Shown here: piece after piece, positions 38,095 through 46,472 of the stretch | How positions within the stretch are numbered: position 1 is the stretch's first letter | Layout of the letters: each line of letters opens with the position of its first letter | NCBI GenBank assembly: GCA_021813685.1 | Contig: JAKAJS010000010.1 | Location: 19,574 to 83,573, forward strand | Length of the DNA: 64,000 nucleotides | Direction: 5' to 3' | From: Deltaproteobacteria bacterium | Lineage (GTDB): Bacteria > Desulfobacterota > Syntrophobacteria > Syntrophobacterales > Syntrophobacteraceae | The notes under the pieces: model-generated | What the model was told of the DNA's origin: nothing | Databases searched by the model: none | The model's input: only the letters and a program-made list of their open reading frames with translations | Program-made: the position numbers and the translations under genes

Positions 38095-38508
38095 TCATGG
38101 AAATGCCGGAAGCTTTTCCAGATACGGCATGAGAAGGCGGTCGACTTTGGTAAATTCCAGCCCCAGTAACTCGGGCTTGGTCGCCCACCTGATGGCGACG
38201 TGTTCCAAAAGAATCATGGAGCCGCCGCGGATCGTGCACCAGTACGCATGCAGGTGCGCCTGCGAGCCCGGCTCGCGCAGCGAGATGGTCTTAAAGAGGC
38301 TTTGCACCTGAATCTCCAGGCTCAATTCCTCCCTGATTTCCCGCACGATAGACTCCTCCAGCGCTTCCCCCGGTTCGACCTTGCCTCCGGGAAATTCCCA
38401 GAGAAGCCCGAATTTTTTCCCGGGCGGCCGCTGCGCGACCAGCAACTTCCCCTGCGAGGTGATAAGGGCCGCAGTGATCTCGGTACGGCCCGTCGAGGTT
38501 TCCTTCAC
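38095..38508 (-). CDS. NUDIX hydrolase (MutT-like)
   Basis: LLWEFPGGKVEPGEALEESIVREIREELSLE. Confidence 0.93.
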   Translation of the reverse strand: MKETSTGRTEITAALITSQGKLLVAQRPPGKKFGLLWEFPGGKVEPGEALEESIVREIREELSLEIQVQSLFKTISLREPGSQAHLHAYWCTIRGGSMILLEHVAIRWATKPELLGLEFTKVDRLLMPYLEKLPAFP

Positions 38509-38653
38509 TAAGAACTCCCGAGCGCTTCGCGCTTCTCCTCGAAAAAACCCGACGATCGACAGGCATCATTGCGATTGCACCAGTCCCCAACCAATATTAC
38601 AATACATGATCTGGTCTGGATAGAATAATTGCAAACGAGCGAGGTGATGCGCA

Positions 38654-39577
38654 GTGGAGTCCGAATTTGACGTAGTCATATTGGGAAGTGGTCCCGCAGG
38701 GTTGCAGGCGGCGGTGCACGCGGCCAGGGCTAAGGCCAAAACGGCGGTTTTGGGCAAGGTGAAAAGCAGCGCCTTGTACAGAGCCCATGTCGAAAACTAC
38801 TGCTGCCTTCTCGACACCGTTTCCGGCGAGGACATTCTCGACGAAGGAAGGCGCCAGGCCGAAAAATTCGGGGCGGTTTTGCTCGACGAAGACGTTTTGC
38901 ACATCGAACGGCTCGATGACGGCCGGTTTGCGGTAAAGCTCGAATCGGGAGAAACCCTGCGCGTGTGGGCAGTGATCGTGGCCATGGGGGTTTCGCGAAA
39001 CCGGTTGAACGTTTCGGGCGAAAAAGAACTGCTGGGCAAGGGCGTGAGCTACTGCGTGGACTGTGACGCCAATTTTTATCGAAACCAGGTGGTTACGGTC
39101 GTTGGAAGCGGTTCGGCCGCGGCATCCGGTGCCTTGCGGCTGCTGTTGGTCGCAAGCGAAACGCACCTGGTTTGTGATTCTTTGGAAATATCGGAAAGAC
39201 TTCGCTACCAGCTCGAAAGCAGCAGGGCCAAAGTCCATGTCGGGCGAAAGGTGAGCCGCATAGTGGGAGAGTCCGAAGTTCGGGCTGTTTTGTTGGACAA
39301 CGGCGAAGAAATAGCGACCAGCGGGGTTTTCATCGAACTGGGGGCCAAGGGTGCCATCGAGCTGGTGACCGGGCTTGGCGTTGCGCTTGACAGCGAATCG
39401 ATGCGCTTCGTCGCGGTGAACAAGAAGCAGGAGACCAACGTGCCCGGCCTCTATGCCGCGGGAGATATCTGCGGTCCCCCGTGGCAGATAGCCAAGGCGG
39501 TGGGGGAGGGCTGCGTTGCGGGGCTCGAGGCGGCCGCCTATGCGCGTCGGGCTGCGAAAACGGTGGCTACAGGCTGA
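38654..39577 (+). CDS. thioredoxin-reductase-like FAD-dependent oxidoreductase
   Basis: VVILGSGPAGLQAAVHAARAKAKTAVL; GVSYCVDCDANFYRNQVVTVVGSGSAA (CxxC); VPGLYAAGDICG. Confidence 0.88.
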   Translation: MESEFDVVILGSGPAGLQAAVHAARAKAKTAVLGKVKSSALYRAHVENYCCLLDTVSGEDILDEGRRQAEKFGAVLLDEDVLHIERLDDGRFAVKLESGETLRVWAVIVAMGVSRNRLNVSGEKELLGKGVSYCVDCDANFYRNQVVTVVGSGSAAASGALRLLLVASETHLVCDSLEISERLRYQLESSRAKVHVGRKVSRIVGESEVRAVLLDNGEEIATSGVFIELGAKGAIELVTGLGVALDSESMRFVAVNKKQETNVPGLYAAGDICGPPWQIAKAVGEGCVAGLEAAAYARRAAKTVATG

Positions 39578-39638
39578 GAGCGCCCTCGGGCAGAGCCAAT
39601 CAGGCTGAATTCTCAATGGGCCGGGAGTATGTACTGCA

Positions 39639-40328
39639 ATGGGAACAAGATTTAACTCCAATCTCGAAGCTCTCCAGATGATCATCCTGCAGATGTCGGC
39701 ACTTGCCGAAAAGGCGCTGGAAAAATCCACCCGGGCGCTGCTGGAGAGAAACGACGACCTCGCACGGGAAGTTTTGAACGAAGACAGGGAAATCGATCTG
39801 CTCGAACTCGAAGTCGACCGTCATTGCCTCAGGCTGCTTGCCCTCGGCCAACCCATGGCGCGGGATCTGCGGTTTATCATCGGCGCTCTGCGGATAGCGG
39901 TGGAGCTCGAACGCATAGGCGACCAGGCGGTCAATATCGCCCGAAAGGCGATGTCTCTGAACAGCCGTCCTCCCCTGCCCCGCAACAGCGCCATGGAGGA
40001 GCTCGCCGATACGGCCCTGGAGATGCTGCGCACCGTTATAACCTCCTTTGTCAACCAGGATACCGAGATTGCCACCCGGGTGTGCCAGATGGACGATGTG
40101 GCCGACAAACTCAATTACCGCATCCTGAAGGATTCTCTTGCGTACATGGCCAGTCAAACGCCCGCGGTGGAAAGGTCCGTCCAGACCATTATCGTCGCCA
40201 AGGCCTTGGAACGGGCTGCCGACCAGACTACCAACATCGCCGAAAGCGTGATCTTTATGGTCAAGGGTGTCAACATCAAACATCATTGCCAGGAGAGCGA
40301 CCAGGCGATGGGCGTGGGCAAAGGGTGA
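39639..40328 (+). CDS. phoU: phosphate-signalling regulator PhoU
   Basis: LLELEVDRHCLRLLALGQPMARDLRFIIGALRIAVELERIGDQAVNIA; RAADQTTNIAESVIFMVKG. Confidence 0.94.
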   Translation: MGTRFNSNLEALQMIILQMSALAEKALEKSTRALLERNDDLAREVLNEDREIDLLELEVDRHCLRLLALGQPMARDLRFIIGALRIAVELERIGDQAVNIARKAMSLNSRPPLPRNSAMEELADTALEMLRTVITSFVNQDTEIATRVCQMDDVADKLNYRILKDSLAYMASQTPAVERSVQTIIVAKALERAADQTTNIAESVIFMVKGVNIKHHCQESDQAMGVGKG

Positions 40329-40347
40329 ACGAAAAAGGAAAAGGGAG

Positions 40348-41190
40348 ATGGACGCCGAAAAGATCCGGGAATCTGTAATCGCCGGGACTTGGTACACCTC
40401 CGAGCCTGCCAGGTTGAAAGATGAACTCGTCGGGTACCTCGAGCGGGCCGCCCCGCCCGCTCTCGAAGGACCGCTGGTCGGTCTGGTAGCCCCGCACGCG
40501 GGCTACATGTATTCGGGAGGTGTGGCCGCCTGGTCCTATAAGCTTCTTTCCCGTACCATGTTCGACAGGGTTCTCATAATGGCGCCCAGCCACAGCGCCG
40601 CTTTTGCCGGGGCGAGCCTCTCCGCTGCCGCGGGGTATCGCACCCCTTTGGGGGTCGTGCCCCTCGACCGCGAGTTGATCGAGGAGTTCGGCCGGTTTCG
40701 GGATCTCATAAAACACAACCCGCGCGCCGAAGCCGGGGAGCATTCCCTGGAAATCCAGCTGCCGTTCCTGCAGGTGGTCCTGGGCGAGTTCCGGCTCACA
40801 CCGCTCCTTTTAGGGACCCGCGCCCCACAATTTTGCCTGAAGCTTGCGGAGGCAATCGCCAAAATCTGTCGCTCGAAACGGGTATTGCTGATCGCCAGCA
40901 GCGATTTGTCCCATTATCACCCGGCTGAAACCGCCCGGCGAATGGACGGGGCGTTTTTGAAACTGCTCGAAGCCTGCGATCCGGAAGGTCTTTCGCGGGA
41001 AGTGGAAAACAGGAGGAGCGAGGCGTGCGGGGCGGGCCCGGTGATCACTTTGCTCCATGCGGGTAGACATCTGGGGGCAGACCGGTGTAAAGTCTTGAAA
41101 TACGCCCATTCGGGCGAGGTGACCGGAGACGACTCCGGGGTTGTCGGGTATGCGGCTGCGGCAATTTACGGGGGGGCCGAAAATGGATGA
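40348..41190 (+). CDS. amrB: AmmeMemoRadiSam system protein B (MEMO1 family)
   Basis: SVIAGTWYTSEPARLKDELVGYL; GLVAPHAGYMYSGGVAAWSYKLL; LIASSDLSHYHP. Confidence 0.93.
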   Translation: MDAEKIRESVIAGTWYTSEPARLKDELVGYLERAAPPALEGPLVGLVAPHAGYMYSGGVAAWSYKLLSRTMFDRVLIMAPSHSAAFAGASLSAAAGYRTPLGVVPLDRELIEEFGRFRDLIKHNPRAEAGEHSLEIQLPFLQVVLGEFRLTPLLLGTRAPQFCLKLAEAIAKICRSKRVLLIASSDLSHYHPAETARRMDGAFLKLLEACDPEGLSREVENRRSEACGAGPVITLLHAGRHLGADRCKVLKYAHSGEVTGDDSGVVGYAAAAIYGGAENG

Positions 41191-41764
41191 GCACAAAACG
41201 GCTGAATCCCGAAAAGCGGGAGTGGACCTGGGGTTTAGCGCACAGGAAAAGGAAATGCTGCGTGAGGTGGCGTTTCGCGCGATCCGGTGCCGCTGCCTGG
41301 GTGAGGCCATGCCGGACATCAAGGTGGATTCCCCCGGGCTCAATGAGCCCGGGGGCGCTTTTGTCTGCCTCCACAAGGGAAAGGAGCTGCGCGGGTGCAT
41401 CGGGATGGTCGAGTCCTCGACCCCTGTCTGGGAAACGGTCATGAAGATGGCTGTCGAGGCCGCCTTTGCAGATCCCCGATTTTGCGCTCTTTCTCCCGAC
41501 GAATTGGGCGAAATCGACCTGGAGATCTCGGTTCTCACCCCGCTGCGGCGGATAAGCGGTCTTTCGGATATCGAGATCGGAAAACATGGCCTTTTGATTC
41601 GAAAGGGCTACAGATCCGGGCTTCTTTTGCCCCAAGTCGCCACCGAACACGGCCTGGACGCCGAGAGATTTTTAGAGTGGACGTGCCGTAAGGCCGGGCT
41701 CCCCGAGGAAGCCTGGAAAGACAGCGATGCCGAGATATACGCTTTTTCGGCCGACGTCTTCTAA
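41183..41764 (+). CDS. amrA: AmmeMemoRadiSam system protein A (AMMECR1 family)
   Basis: GAFVCLHKGKELRGCIGMVESSTPVWETV; DPRFCALSPDELGEIDLEISVLTP; GYRSGLLLPQVATEHG. Confidence 0.93.
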   Translation: MDEHKTAESRKAGVDLGFSAQEKEMLREVAFRAIRCRCLGEAMPDIKVDSPGLNEPGGAFVCLHKGKELRGCIGMVESSTPVWETVMKMAVEAAFADPRFCALSPDELGEIDLEISVLTPLRRISGLSDIEIGKHGLLIRKGYRSGLLLPQVATEHGLDAERFLEWTCRKAGLPEEAWKDSDAEIYAFSADVF

Positions 41765-41780
41765 CGCCAGGGGTTGACCA

Positions 41781-42323
41781 ATGGGCAGGGTATTCTATAT
41801 CGCCGAGTGCAAGCGGCGGCTTGCGGCCAAAAAGGGGTTCGCCCCCTGGTGGCGCCGTTTCGGGATTCTGTTTGATGAAAACACCACGGTCCGCAGTCTG
41901 GATACTCCGGTGCTCAGGTGTCTTGCGCGTGGAAACGAGGAGTCCTCCGCTGCCTTCTACGAATTGATCATGGGAGTAAAGGGGCTTGGAAACGGTGCCC
42001 GGTTCGACTTCTTGGAACCCCGTTTCAAGATGTGCGTGACCGACATAACGATTTTCCTCCTCGACCTGGTCCGCTTCGAGGTAATGTTCCGACTCGACTG
42101 GCTGGAAGATTACCGATTCCTCAATATCGCCCTGCTCGATCTGGTGGAGGATTTTCATGACAAGTTCGTGGCCTCCCGACACAGTTCTCCCGTGCTTTCC
42201 AGCAGACATCCCCGCTACAGGGAGTATGCCGCACAGTTTGAATTCGACCGGCAATCCTTCATCCGAAGACTCATCCCCGAGGCAGTCAAGCTTTTTTGCG
42301 ACCCGGAAGACGATATAGGGTAG
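41781..42323 (+). CDS. hypothetical protein
   Basis: 180-aa ORF MGRVFYIAECKRRLAAKKGFAPWWRRFGILFDENTTVRSLD, consistent spacing with neighbours. Confidence 0.6.
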   Translation: MGRVFYIAECKRRLAAKKGFAPWWRRFGILFDENTTVRSLDTPVLRCLARGNEESSAAFYELIMGVKGLGNGARFDFLEPRFKMCVTDITIFLLDLVRFEVMFRLDWLEDYRFLNIALLDLVEDFHDKFVASRHSSPVLSSRHPRYREYAAQFEFDRQSFIRRLIPEAVKLFCDPEDDIG

Positions 42324-42374
42324 GTTGGGGTGAGCCAAAGGCGAACCCCAACACAAAAATGCGAGGCAAGCCGA

Positions 42375-43214
42375 ATGCCCAAAGAACGGTTCCATATCTA
42401 CCTGGCCGATCAACTCGCAAGGCTGTGCGAGACTCGGCCGCCGGTTCTGGCCGATCTGCCCGCCTTTTATGTTGGCTCTGTCTCCCCGGACATCTTTTAC
42501 TACGACCTGCCGCATTTTTCTCTTTCGCCTGTAGGCGACTGGATTCACGGGATTGAGATCTCCACGATTTGCGACTGGATCTCGAAAGAATTTGAAAAAG
42601 GAAACCTGGAGGCGGGTTGTTGGGGCCTTGGCTTCGCCGGCCATTTTCTCGCCGACGCGGCCTGGCATCCGTTAATTGAGCAATTGAGCGAAGCGGGCTT
42701 GGGGCTTGCGCAAAAGCTTTCCACCCTGGAGAGCCACCGACTGCTCGAGTCGGAAATCGAAGCCTTCTGGTTTGCAAAGTATTCCGGGACACCAAGGAAC
42801 AATCCCGTTCGAACTGATTTTTTGGGGAATCGGGAAGGGCTTTTGCGGATCGCTTCCCATTACGCAAGCTTTCTGGAATTTTCGGGTGGTCCCCAAAGAA
42901 GAGTCTCCGAAAAGCGGATCGCGAGGTGCTTTCTGTGGCAGAACTTTCTGCTGAGGCTATTTGCAAACAAGACGCTGGGCCGAAGGCGAGATCTACTGCT
43001 CGCTTTTGCCCCGACGCGCTCCCTGGGGGTCCTGGTGGCACCTTCCCGCCCCATGCTTCCCGATTTGTTTGCGCGCACCCTGCCTGAAACGCGCAACCCC
43101 TTCAGCGACTCCTTCATGACCCGCGCGCTCGAATCCGTAACGGCCGAGTTTTGCCGGATTGCCGAGGCGTGTACGGTGTCTCACGCGAAGACGCGAAGTC
43201 GCGAAGAGGGGTGA
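42375..43214 (+). CDS. zinc-dependent phospholipase C-like protein
   Basis: RFHIYLADQL...FYVGSVSPDIFYYDLPHF...GWCFAGHFLADAAWHPLI-like His-rich pattern. Confidence 0.6.
   Translation: MPKERFHIYLADQLARLCETRPPVLADLPAFYVGSVSPDIFYYDLPHFSLSPVGDWIHGIEISTICDWISKEFEKGNLEAGCWGLGFAGHFLADAAWHPLIEQLSEAGLGLAQKLSTLESHRLLESEIEAFWFAKYSGTPRNNPVRTDFLGNREGLLRIASHYASFLEFSGGPQRRVSEKRIARCFLWQNFLLRLFANKTLGRRRDLLLAFAPTRSLGVLVAPSRPMLPDLFARTLPETRNPFSDSFMTRALESVTAEFCRIAEACTVSHAKTRSREEG
43179..43206. repeat. ACGCGAAG-type 8-mer tandem repeat inside the 3-prime end of the upstream ORF
   Basis: tctcacgcgaagacgcgaagtcgcgaag. Confidence 0.7.
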
Positions 43215-43291
43215 AGCAGAGAAAGAGGGTATTTCTCCACTCTTGTTCCTGGTGTTGCTGGCGGATAAAGATCGGGAGAGCGAGGAAGAGG

Positions 43292-43420
43292 ATGATGAAA
43301 ATGGCTTTGTCCGAAGCTTCAATCAAGTCCTTGGACGCCTTGTGCCTCAAGTGGCGAATCCGCCGACTGTTTATTTTCGGGTCGATGTTGAGTGGGCAGG
43401 CCGGCCCTGATAGGATATGA
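43292..43420 (+). pseudogene. truncated MNT-type minimal nucleotidyltransferase fragment
   Basis: MMKMALSEASIKSLDALCLKWRIRRLFIFGSMLSGQAGPDRI*; resembles the ...IRRLxLFGSVLRGxxGPDSDIDV core, lost just at the DSD motif. Confidence 0.55.
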
Positions 43421-43611
43421 CACCGACGCGGGAGGACGGGGAGGGAAGTTCCCCGGGAGCCGCTGATTTTTTTGACTTCCTTCCCGGAATCCTGATAGAC
43501 TGCCATCGAATTTTTCACAATCGAGCGTGAGTTATGCCCAGGCGCAGGCCATCCCGACTCAGCGGAAACGGGGTGGTTTTTTTATTTTTGGGGGCGCCTG
43601 TGCGACTGGTC

Positions 43612-44181
43612 ATGATCGATAACTACGACTCTTTCACCTACAATCTGGTGCAGCTTTTCGAAAAATTGGCGGTAGAGGTCATCGTCTTTAGAAATGACGA
43701 GGCGAGCCTCCATGCGGTTCGCGGCTGCGATCCGGCCTGGATATGCATATCTCCCGGCCCCAAAGACCCGGCTCACGCTGGAATCAGTAAGGAAGTGATC
43801 CGGGATTTGAGCGGGGAGGTGCCGATCCTGGGCGTATGCCTGGGGATGCAGGCCATAAATGAGGTTTTTGGAGGAAAGACTCGCCTAGCGCCTTTCCCGG
43901 TTCACGGGAAAACCTCCCCGGTTCATCACAGGGGCGAGAGCATTTTCTCAGGCCTTCCCTCTCCTTTTCCCGCAGCACGGTATCACTCGCTCTGCATCGA
44001 GATCGGGTCGGACGTCCTCTTGCCGCTGGCATTTTCGCCCGAGGGGGTCTGCATGGCGATACGGCATCGATCGCTGCCCGTTTTCGGCGTTCAGTTCCAC
44101 CCGGAGTCCTTCCTGAGCGAATGTGGAGTCCAGCTGGTGCGAAACTTCCTGTATCTCGGGCTCGGAGGAAATCGATCATGA
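43612..44181 (+). CDS. pabA: anthranilate/aminodeoxychorismate synthase glutamine amidotransferase subunit
   Basis: MIDNYDSFTYNLVQLFEKL; VPILGVCLGMQAINEVFGG; FGVQFHPESFLSECG. Confidence 0.93.
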   Translation: MIDNYDSFTYNLVQLFEKLAVEVIVFRNDEASLHAVRGCDPAWICISPGPKDPAHAGISKEVIRDLSGEVPILGVCLGMQAINEVFGGKTRLAPFPVHGKTSPVHHRGESIFSGLPSPFPAARYHSLCIEIGSDVLLPLAFSPEGVCMAIRHRSLPVFGVQFHPESFLSECGVQLVRNFLYLGLGGNRS

Positions 44182-45569
44182 CAGACCTCTTATCCGATTT
44201 GTGCCCGGTGAAGCTCCAGAAACTGCAAATCTTGGAGGGAATGGAGGAAATCGAATTCCTGCGCAGGGCACGGGGCGTCGTTTGCCATAACCCTTCGGTT
44301 TTGCTCCTGAGCGGGGGGGAGCTGAGAGAGAGCGATGAGAACCGGTACTCCATCCTCGCACGCGATCCGTTTCTCATTCTCACGGGCAGGAGGAACGCGG
44401 TCAGGATCGTTACGGCCCGCGGCGTCCAGGAGCGGTCGGCCGATCCCATAGGTGTTTTCGAAGAGATTTTCGAAAAGACACGACCGGGCTTCGAGGCCGA
44501 TATCGCGCCTTTTTGCGGCGGTGCGGCGGGGTATCTGTCCTATGATTTGAAAAACTGCCTGGAAAATCTGCCCGCAACCGTTCGAAAGGACCCGGCGCTG
44601 CCGGACCTTTATTTGTTGTGGCCCGGGCGGATCGATGTCTACGACAGGAAACTGCGAAGGTGCAGCAGCGCAGTTCTGGATCAGGCCCGGATACCGAAAA
44701 CGACAGCGGCTTTGGAGCGAGCTCTCTTTGAAGTCGGGCCGCTTACGAGCAATTTCAGCCGTGAGGGCTATCTGGCGGCTCTGGGCAAGGTGCGGGACTA
44801 TATTCGGCGCGGCGACGCCTACCAGGTAAACCTTTCGCAGCGGTTTCAATTCCCGTTCCGGGGAGATCCCTTCGGGCTCTTTACCGCTCTTTTCGATAGA
44901 AACCCCGCTTCCTTTTACGCTTACGTGAACGCGGGCGACCATTGGATCGTTTCGACTTCCATGGAACGTTTCCTGTGTCGGAAGGGGGAATATATCGAGA
45001 GCCGTCCGATCAAGGGGACCCGCAGGCGCGGGGCGACGGAGCAGGAAGATGAAGAACTCAAGGCCGAGCTTTTGAACTCTACGAAAGACGATGCGGAACT
45101 CTCAATGATCGTGGATCTCATTCGCAACGATCTGGGCCGCATCTGCCGGGCGGGATCGGTGAGAGTGGCCGAACACAAACGACTGGAAACCTACCGGAAT
45201 GTCCATCACCTCGTTTCCATCGTGACGGGGGCTCTTCGCCCCGGAACCGGGCCGGGCGACATCCTCCGCGCCACATTTCCGGGAGGCTCGATCACCGGGT
45301 GTCCGAAGATCCGGGCCATGGAGATCATAGACGAACTGGAGCCCGATGCGCGGCACGCCTACACGGGGGCCATAGGCTACATCGGCTGGCGCGATACTCT
45401 CGATCTAAACGTCGCGATCCGTACCGCGATCGTCAAGGACAATACCTGTTATTTTTCGGTCGGCGGCGGCGTAATCTACGATTCCAACGAAGAAGAGGAA
45501 TACCGGGAGACTCTGGACAAGGGGCGCACACTGTTCGAACTCATCGAGAAGATCAGGGAAAAATCATGA
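44178..45569 (+). CDS. pabB: aminodeoxychorismate synthase component I (chorismate-binding)
   Basis: GDAYQVNLSQRFQFPF; ESRPIKGTRRRG; ELSMIVDLIRNDLGRI; FPGGSITGCPKIRAMEIIDELEP. Confidence 0.93.
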   Translation: MTDLLSDLCPVKLQKLQILEGMEEIEFLRRARGVVCHNPSVLLLSGGELRESDENRYSILARDPFLILTGRRNAVRIVTARGVQERSADPIGVFEEIFEKTRPGFEADIAPFCGGAAGYLSYDLKNCLENLPATVRKDPALPDLYLLWPGRIDVYDRKLRRCSSAVLDQARIPKTTAALERALFEVGPLTSNFSREGYLAALGKVRDYIRRGDAYQVNLSQRFQFPFRGDPFGLFTALFDRNPASFYAYVNAGDHWIVSTSMERFLCRKGEYIESRPIKGTRRRGATEQEDEELKAELLNSTKDDAELSMIVDLIRNDLGRICRAGSVRVAEHKRLETYRNVHHLVSIVTGALRPGTGPGDILRATFPGGSITGCPKIRAMEIIDELEPDARHAYTGAIGYIGWRDTLDLNVAIRTAIVKDNTCYFSVGGGVIYDSNEEEEYRETLDKGRTLFELIEKIREKS

Positions 45570-46405
45570 ACGAGGCGGCTACGGTTTGGCTCAACGGCCG
45601 GTTTTTACCGATGGAGGAGGCGCGAATCTCCCCGATCGATCGGGGCTTTCTCTACGGGGACGGTTTTTTCGAGACCATTCGGGTCGAACGATCCAGGATT
45701 TTGTGGCTTCCGCTCCACCTGGAAAGGCTTGAGGCTTCGCTTCGAGAATTCAGGATCGGGCTTGACCCGACTCCGGCGTGGGTGCCGATCGTAAGGCGGC
45801 TGATAGAGGAAAACGGGCTTGCTGAAAAAATTGCCGCGGTAAAAATAGTGGTCACCAGGGGAATTTCCAGGAGTCTCGGCCTGCCCAAGGCGGTAAAGCC
45901 CACGGTCTGCATCACGGCCTTTCCGTACGAGCCCCCTGCCCGTGGCCTCTATGAAGGGGGCTGCATGCTGCACATCTACAGGCAGGGGTTCGCCCCGGCG
46001 CTCGCAGGCATGAAATCCCTCAACTATCTCTATTGCCTGAGTGCAAGACAGGCGGCTTTCGACGCAGGCTGCGACATGGCCGTCCTTCTGGACCGGGAAG
46101 GTTGCGTAACGGAGACCTGCACGGGGTCTCTTCTTGTCAATACGGACGGACGGTGGTGGACGCCGGAAAGCCGGTTTCAGCTGCCGGGGACGACGGTTCG
46201 GTCTCTCTGTGCTCTGATGGAGAAGGCCGGCATAACGATCGCAACGCTCCGGATGCAGCCTGAAGAGCTGTATTCGGCCAATACCGTATGGGTGCTCAAT
46301 TCCATGATTGGAATAATGCCGGTTGCGAAAATCGATTCTACACCCGTTCCCGACCCGGCCTCGGCGGAAGCGGCTTTCTGGCGCCGGAGGCTGGTGAGTC
46401 TCTGA
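45566..46405 (+). CDS. pabC: aminotransferase class IV, 4-amino-4-deoxychorismate lyase-like
   Basis: WLNGRFLPMEEARISPIDRGFLYGDGFFETIRVE; KSLNYLYCLSARQAAFDAGCDMAVLLD; overlaps the pabB stop. Confidence 0.88.
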   Translation: MNEAATVWLNGRFLPMEEARISPIDRGFLYGDGFFETIRVERSRILWLPLHLERLEASLREFRIGLDPTPAWVPIVRRLIEENGLAEKIAAVKIVVTRGISRSLGLPKAVKPTVCITAFPYEPPARGLYEGGCMLHIYRQGFAPALAGMKSLNYLYCLSARQAAFDAGCDMAVLLDREGCVTETCTGSLLVNTDGRWWTPESRFQLPGTTVRSLCALMEKAGITIATLRMQPEELYSANTVWVLNSMIGIMPVAKIDSTPVPDPASAEAAFWRRRLVSL

Positions 46406-46410
46406 AGTCC

Positions 46411-46467
46411 AAAAAGAGCCGCGAAGCGGCGTGGGGGTGCGGGGGCGATAGCCCCCGCGCTTTTTTG
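46411..46467. repeat. dispersed double-hairpin intergenic repeat, copy 2 (terminator-like)
   Basis: aaaaagagccgcgaagcggcgtgggggtgcgggggcgatagcccccgcgctttttt; matches 19518-19575. Confidence 0.8.
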
Positions 46468-46472
46468 GGATA

